Shown here: positions 33,462 to 35,814 of the stretch, piece by piece
How positions within the stretch are numbered: the first letter of the stretch is position 1
How the letters are laid out: every line of letters starts with the position of its first letter
Assembly: GCA_903857165.1 (NCBI GenBank)
Contig: CAIODU010000102.1
Span: forward strand, 1-35,814
Direction: 5' to 3'
Length of the DNA stretch: 35,814 bases
From: an uncultured Methylococcaceae bacterium
GTDB lineage: Bacteria; Pseudomonadota; Gammaproteobacteria; Methylococcales; Methylococcaceae
The notes under the pieces: generated by a model
What the model saw: the letters and a program-made list of their open reading frames with translations, nothing else
Told to the model about the DNA's origin: nothing
Database searches by the model: none
Translations under genes and position numbers: made by a program

Positions 33462-34049
33462 ATGCTTATGTCCACGACTCAACCCACTTACGACGACATT
33501 TTGCGGCTATTCCAAGAGACTGACCGGAGGCTCAAGGAAATTGCCGATCAATCCGGCGAACGATCCAAGGAGATAGATCGTCAATTCAAGGAAACCGACC
33601 GCAAGATCAAGGAAGTTACCGCCAGTATCGGCAGACTGGGCAACCGATTGGGCGACTTCATCGAAGACGCGGTGCGTCCTGCCGCCGTGCGCCTGTTCCG
33701 CGAGCGGGGCATCGAGGTTCATGATGTCTTTCAAAACCTAACCGTGCAACGAGGCGAAGAGGGTTTGGAAATCGACTTGATGGTGGTCAACGACAGCGAG
33801 GCCGTCGGGGTCGAATGCAAGAGCAACCTGAAGATTGACGATATCAACGAACATTTGGAGCGGCTCGCCAAGTTGAAACGGCTGTCTCCCAAGTATGCCA
33901 ACGTCAAGCTAATGGGGGCTGTGGCGGCGATGGTGATACCGGAAAACGTGGCGCGTCATGCGGTAGCCAAAGGCTTGTTTGTCATCGGTCAAAGCGGGGA
34001 TCATTTGGAAATCCGCAATGATTTGGCGTTTGAGCCAGCGGTTTGGTAG
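33462..34049 (+). CDS. Coiled-coil PD-(D/E)XK nuclease-like protein (DUF3782 type)
   Basis: The 195-residue protein starts with a charged heptad-rich coiled coil (about 12-58, with repeated ETDRRLKEI / ETDRKIKEV units). The DUF3782-like core follows: GRLGNRLGDFIEDAVRPA, then a PD-(D/E)XK arrangement with Asp105 in GLEIDLMVVN and Glu118-x-Lys120 in GVECKSNL. These are the residues expected of a metal-dependent nuclease, but activity is not documented for the family to my knowledge. It begins four bases after the mntA stop, so it probably shares the transcript of the HepT-MntA pair. The first ATG (33462) and one two codons later are both possible starts. It is a common passenger in mobile or repeat-rich regions. 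Confidence 0.8.
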   Translation: MLMSTTQPTYDDILRLFQETDRRLKEIADQSGERSKEIDRQFKETDRKIKEVTASIGRLGNRLGDFIEDAVRPAAVRLFRERGIEVHDVFQNLTVQRGEEGLEIDLMVVNDSEAVGVECKSNLKIDDINEHLERLAKLKRLSPKYANVKLMGAVAAMVIPENVARHAVAKGLFVIGQSGDHLEIRNDLAFEPAVW

Positions 34050-34326
34050 GTAATGAAGCGGAACCGTCTTTTCGGGTTCCGCCTCAGATTGGTGGGTCGT
34101 GCTGGTTCCCAAGCTCCTGCTTGGGAACCTATGTATTGCAAGCTCATGCTTGGACATTGGTCTTTCCTTAGGAAGCTGGAGTTTCAAAGGACACGTTTCC
34201 AAGCTGGAGCTTGGGAACGATCCAACCTGTATTACTTAGATTTACCCAGCTAATCTTGTATTAGTATTGAGGTAAAAATAATTTCGTTTTGCTAGTAATT
34301 TAGTACATACTTAAAGGAGAATGTAA
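34050..34326. repeat. Cluster of CCAAGCTCCAGCTTGG-type palindromes; promoter region of the receiver gene
   Basis: Between 34104 and 34218 lie four imperfect copies of a short palindrome. The first (34104-34129) and last (34195-34218) are nearly perfect dyads of the type GGTTCCCAAGCTCCTGCTTGGGAACC; the two middle copies are diverged. Related sequences occur at 26872-26890, 27035-27052, 34952-34978 and 35656-35675. The last 100 bases (34230-34326) are AT-rich and end in AGGAG, eight bases before the TTG start of the next gene. They probably hold its promoter. Confidence 0.75.
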
Positions 34327-34941
34327 TTGAAAAACAAATATAATGTCCTGTTTTGTGATGATGAAGAAGCCCAACGCCAAAAGTTTCTAATCTCCCATAA
34401 CGGATCAGCATTTCATATAACTACAGAAGCCAATATTGATATTCTTCCTTCTAATTTATCCACCATGGAATCTCTACCTGATCTGTTAGTATTGGATCTT
34501 TTCCATCCACGTCCATCGGCTGATCCTGTCAAAGCGAAACGTCTCAATGATGAATGCAATAAGACAGTTGAGGAAATCAAAACACTATTAGCCAAAGCAA
34601 GAGGACAAATTGATCCGCTTTTTGCTCCTCGGGCTATTGATATGGTTAGAGAAATTCGGAAATATGATAGACTAAAAAATCTCCCCATTTTGCTATATAC
34701 CCGCTACGGAATAGTTACAGTAAATGACGATGAAATGCGAGAGGCTATTTCAGAAGATGCAAGTTGGATGCTTAAAGGACGTGCGCCAGAAGTAGAGCAA
34801 CGCATGATGTCAGCTGCTATTTTGAAAAGTAAAAAAAGACAATCGATTTCTGAGCCAACAAAAACAGCCTTATGGTCATCTATATTTTCGGCATTGCTTG
34901 GAGCTGTATTAGGTGTAGTTTTTACAAAGTTTTTCTCATAA
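34327..34941 (+). CDS. Receiver-domain-like protein with C-terminal membrane anchor
   Basis: The 204-residue protein resembles a CheY-type receiver: acidic pair Asp11/Asp12 in VLFCDDEE, phospho-acceptor Asp57 in LLVLDLFHP, Thr125 in LPILLYTRYG and Lys150 in WMLKG. An unusual insertion of about 40 residues (61-102) separates the phosphorylation strand from the following helix. The chain ends in a single hydrophobic helix (about 182-199, ALWSSIFSALLGAVLGVVF) with four residues after it, so it looks tail-anchored in the inner membrane. There is no DNA-binding output domain and no kinase nearby. The start is TTG with AGGAG eight bases before. The gene is clearly AT-richer than its surroundings, which suggests transfer. 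Its role is unknown. Confidence 0.75.
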   Translation: MKNKYNVLFCDDEEAQRQKFLISHNGSAFHITTEANIDILPSNLSTMESLPDLLVLDLFHPRPSADPVKAKRLNDECNKTVEEIKTLLAKARGQIDPLFAPRAIDMVREIRKYDRLKNLPILLYTRYGIVTVNDDEMREAISEDASWMLKGRAPEVEQRMMSAAILKSKKRQSISEPTKTALWSSIFSALLGAVLGVVFTKFFS

Positions 34942-35097
34942 AGAAATTTGTGCTGGTTCCAATGTTCCAAGCTTGGGATCGAGGATCGTAGATGGGCTGA
35001 GCTTTCGAAGCCTATCCATCGTGAACGGTGCGCCTCTTTCGCCGGCACATCTTAGGCACTTGCTTCATATTTTGTAACCCTTTATAAAAATCTGGAT
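34942..35097. other. Spacer with a repeat remnant before the DUF4160 gene
   Basis: This short spacer holds a degraded member of the CCAAGCTTGG repeat family (34952-34978) and otherwise nothing I can identify. The ribosome-binding site of the following gene is weak. Confidence 0.4.
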
Positions 35098-35364
35098 ATG
35101 CCTATCATTTCTTGCTTTTTTGGAATCACCATTCGCATGTATCATGATGACCATCCCCCGCCCCATGTTCATGCCGAATATCAAGGACATGAAGCCTTTG
35201 TCGAAATCGACACAGGCACGATAATCAAAGGGCATTTGCCACGCCGAGCAGCCAATATCGTAAGGGAATGGTGTCAGGAACATAAAGATGAACTTCGGCA
35301 TAACTGGATACTCGCCACACAATTTGAACCACTTGAACGCATACCCGGAGCCGACAATGATTAA
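35098..35364 (+). CDS. DUF4160 domain protein
   Basis: The 88-residue protein has the DUF4160 signature: PIISCFFGITIRMYHDDHPPPHVHAEYQGHEA at 2-33 with a histidine-rich DDHPPPHVHAEY core, then GHLPRRAANIVREWCQEHKDELRHNW. Such proteins are small, usually encoded next to DUF2442 proteins, and are suspected to form toxin-antitoxin-like pairs; no biochemical function is established. Here the next gene is a DUF2442 protein overlapping by eight bases. The His cluster could bind a metal. Confidence 0.9.
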   Translation: MPIISCFFGITIRMYHDDHPPPHVHAEYQGHEAFVEIDTGTIIKGHLPRRAANIVREWCQEHKDELRHNWILATQFEPLERIPGADND

Positions 35365-35629
35365 GCTCATCCAAGCCACCCCTCAATCTGCTTTTCGATT
35401 GAGGCTGGTTTTCTCGGATCATTCTTGGGGCGAACTGGATTTCAAACCAACTTTGCAACGTACCGGAAGTCTGCTAGAACCTTTACGCGATCCAGTTTAT
35501 TTTGCCCGTTGTTTTATCGAAATGGGCGCGTTATGTTGGCCGAATGGATTGGAGTTAGGGGCCGAGTCCTTGAGACAAAAGCTGGTTAATAGCGATGCGC
35601 TCAACGAGCCGGGGCGTGAGGCTGCTTGA
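35357..35629 (+). CDS. DUF2442 domain protein
   Basis: A 90-residue protein of the DUF2442 family, recognisable from FRLRLVFSDHSWGELDF, the L-R-DP-x-YFARCFIEMGALCWPNGLELG stretch and the C-terminal helix. The ATG at 35357 has GGAG six bases upstream and overlaps the DUF4160 stop; the frame opens further upstream (35288), but that part is out of family and inside the DUF4160 gene. Function is unknown. The pairing with DUF4160 suggests a two-protein module, possibly toxin-antitoxin. Confidence 0.9.
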   Translation: MIKLIQATPQSAFRLRLVFSDHSWGELDFKPTLQRTGSLLEPLRDPVYFARCFIEMGALCWPNGLELGAESLRQKLVNSDALNEPGREAA

Positions 35630-35814
35630 AGCCGGCTCAGTCTCATCTTTGTGCTGGTTCCCACGCTCCAGCGTCAAAGCCATTAACTTAAGACGCATAT
35701 CATTGATTATATTGCACAATGGAGCAACCATATAAAACCATTGTCTTCAGGACTTGCTGCCAACCTGAATAAGGTGCAAAGTAGAGCTTTAATCATTGCA
35801 ATGCCCATATTAAA
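35630..35814. other. 3' end of window, repeat copy and no gene
   Basis: A further copy of the mixed repeat (GGTTCCCACGCTCCAGCG ... GCCATTAACTTAAG) occupies 35656-35692, close in sequence to the reverse complement of 27016-27052. The remaining bases are AT-rich, with only very short open frames. I see no gene here. Confidence 0.6.

Overview
The window looks like a chromosomal segment from a gammaproteobacterium. The evidence is a complete BamA / Skp / FabZ / LpxA / RNase HII envelope block, a GalE/TviB-type exopolysaccharide set, and a PEP-CTERM-associated EPS pair (EpsB_2-type sugar transferase and the TPR protein PrsT). The mix of these genes, an AldB-type aldehyde dehydrogenase with DUF779, and dense families of GC-rich palindromic repeats would fit a methanotroph of the Methylococcales. 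That placement is inference, because no diagnostic gene such as a methane monooxygenase lies in the window. No tRNA, rRNA, CRISPR array or complete insertion sequence was recognised.

Layout. 1-216: 3' end of an EAL-domain c-di-GMP phosphodiesterase, then a perfect 24-nt inverted repeat. 369-719: remnant of a cupin (DUF985) gene cut by an AT-rich Fic AMP-transferase gene (718-2052). 2130-7219: a tightly packed minus-strand operon, tviB - UDP-uronate epimerase - mobB - moeA - galE, mixing sugar-nucleotide and molybdenum-cofactor genes. It is divergent from the PEP-CTERM-type sugar transferase (7515) and prsT (9354). 12293-19716: phoU - bamA - skp - fabZ - lpxA - rnhB - MOSC protein - nadC, all plus strand. 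Five successive genes from bamA to rnhB begin with TTG or GTG, and the usual lpxD and lpxB are absent.

19797-24593 resembles a small defence or mobile-gene cluster. It has a TIR-domain gene interrupted by a nine-G tract, an Rpn-type PD-(D/E)XK nuclease, and an MmeI-type fused restriction-modification enzyme whose C-terminal part is split off by repeat insertion. 24629-32589 returns to housekeeping functions: uvrD, a DUF779 protein with an aldehyde dehydrogenase, an ABC-2 exporter (ATPase and permease), and ppx.

32702-35629 is a second accessory patch. It has a HepT-MntA (HEPN/nucleotidyltransferase) pair, a coiled-coil PD-(D/E)XK protein (DUF3782 type), a tail-anchored receiver-domain protein, and a DUF4160-DUF2442 pair. 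These genes are separated by copies of short palindromic repeat families that recur across the window and mark the junctions of the accessory genes. The strongest candidates for something new are the possibly phase-variable TIR protein with its uncharacterised beta-rich tail, and the membrane-anchored receiver protein in the 3' patch.
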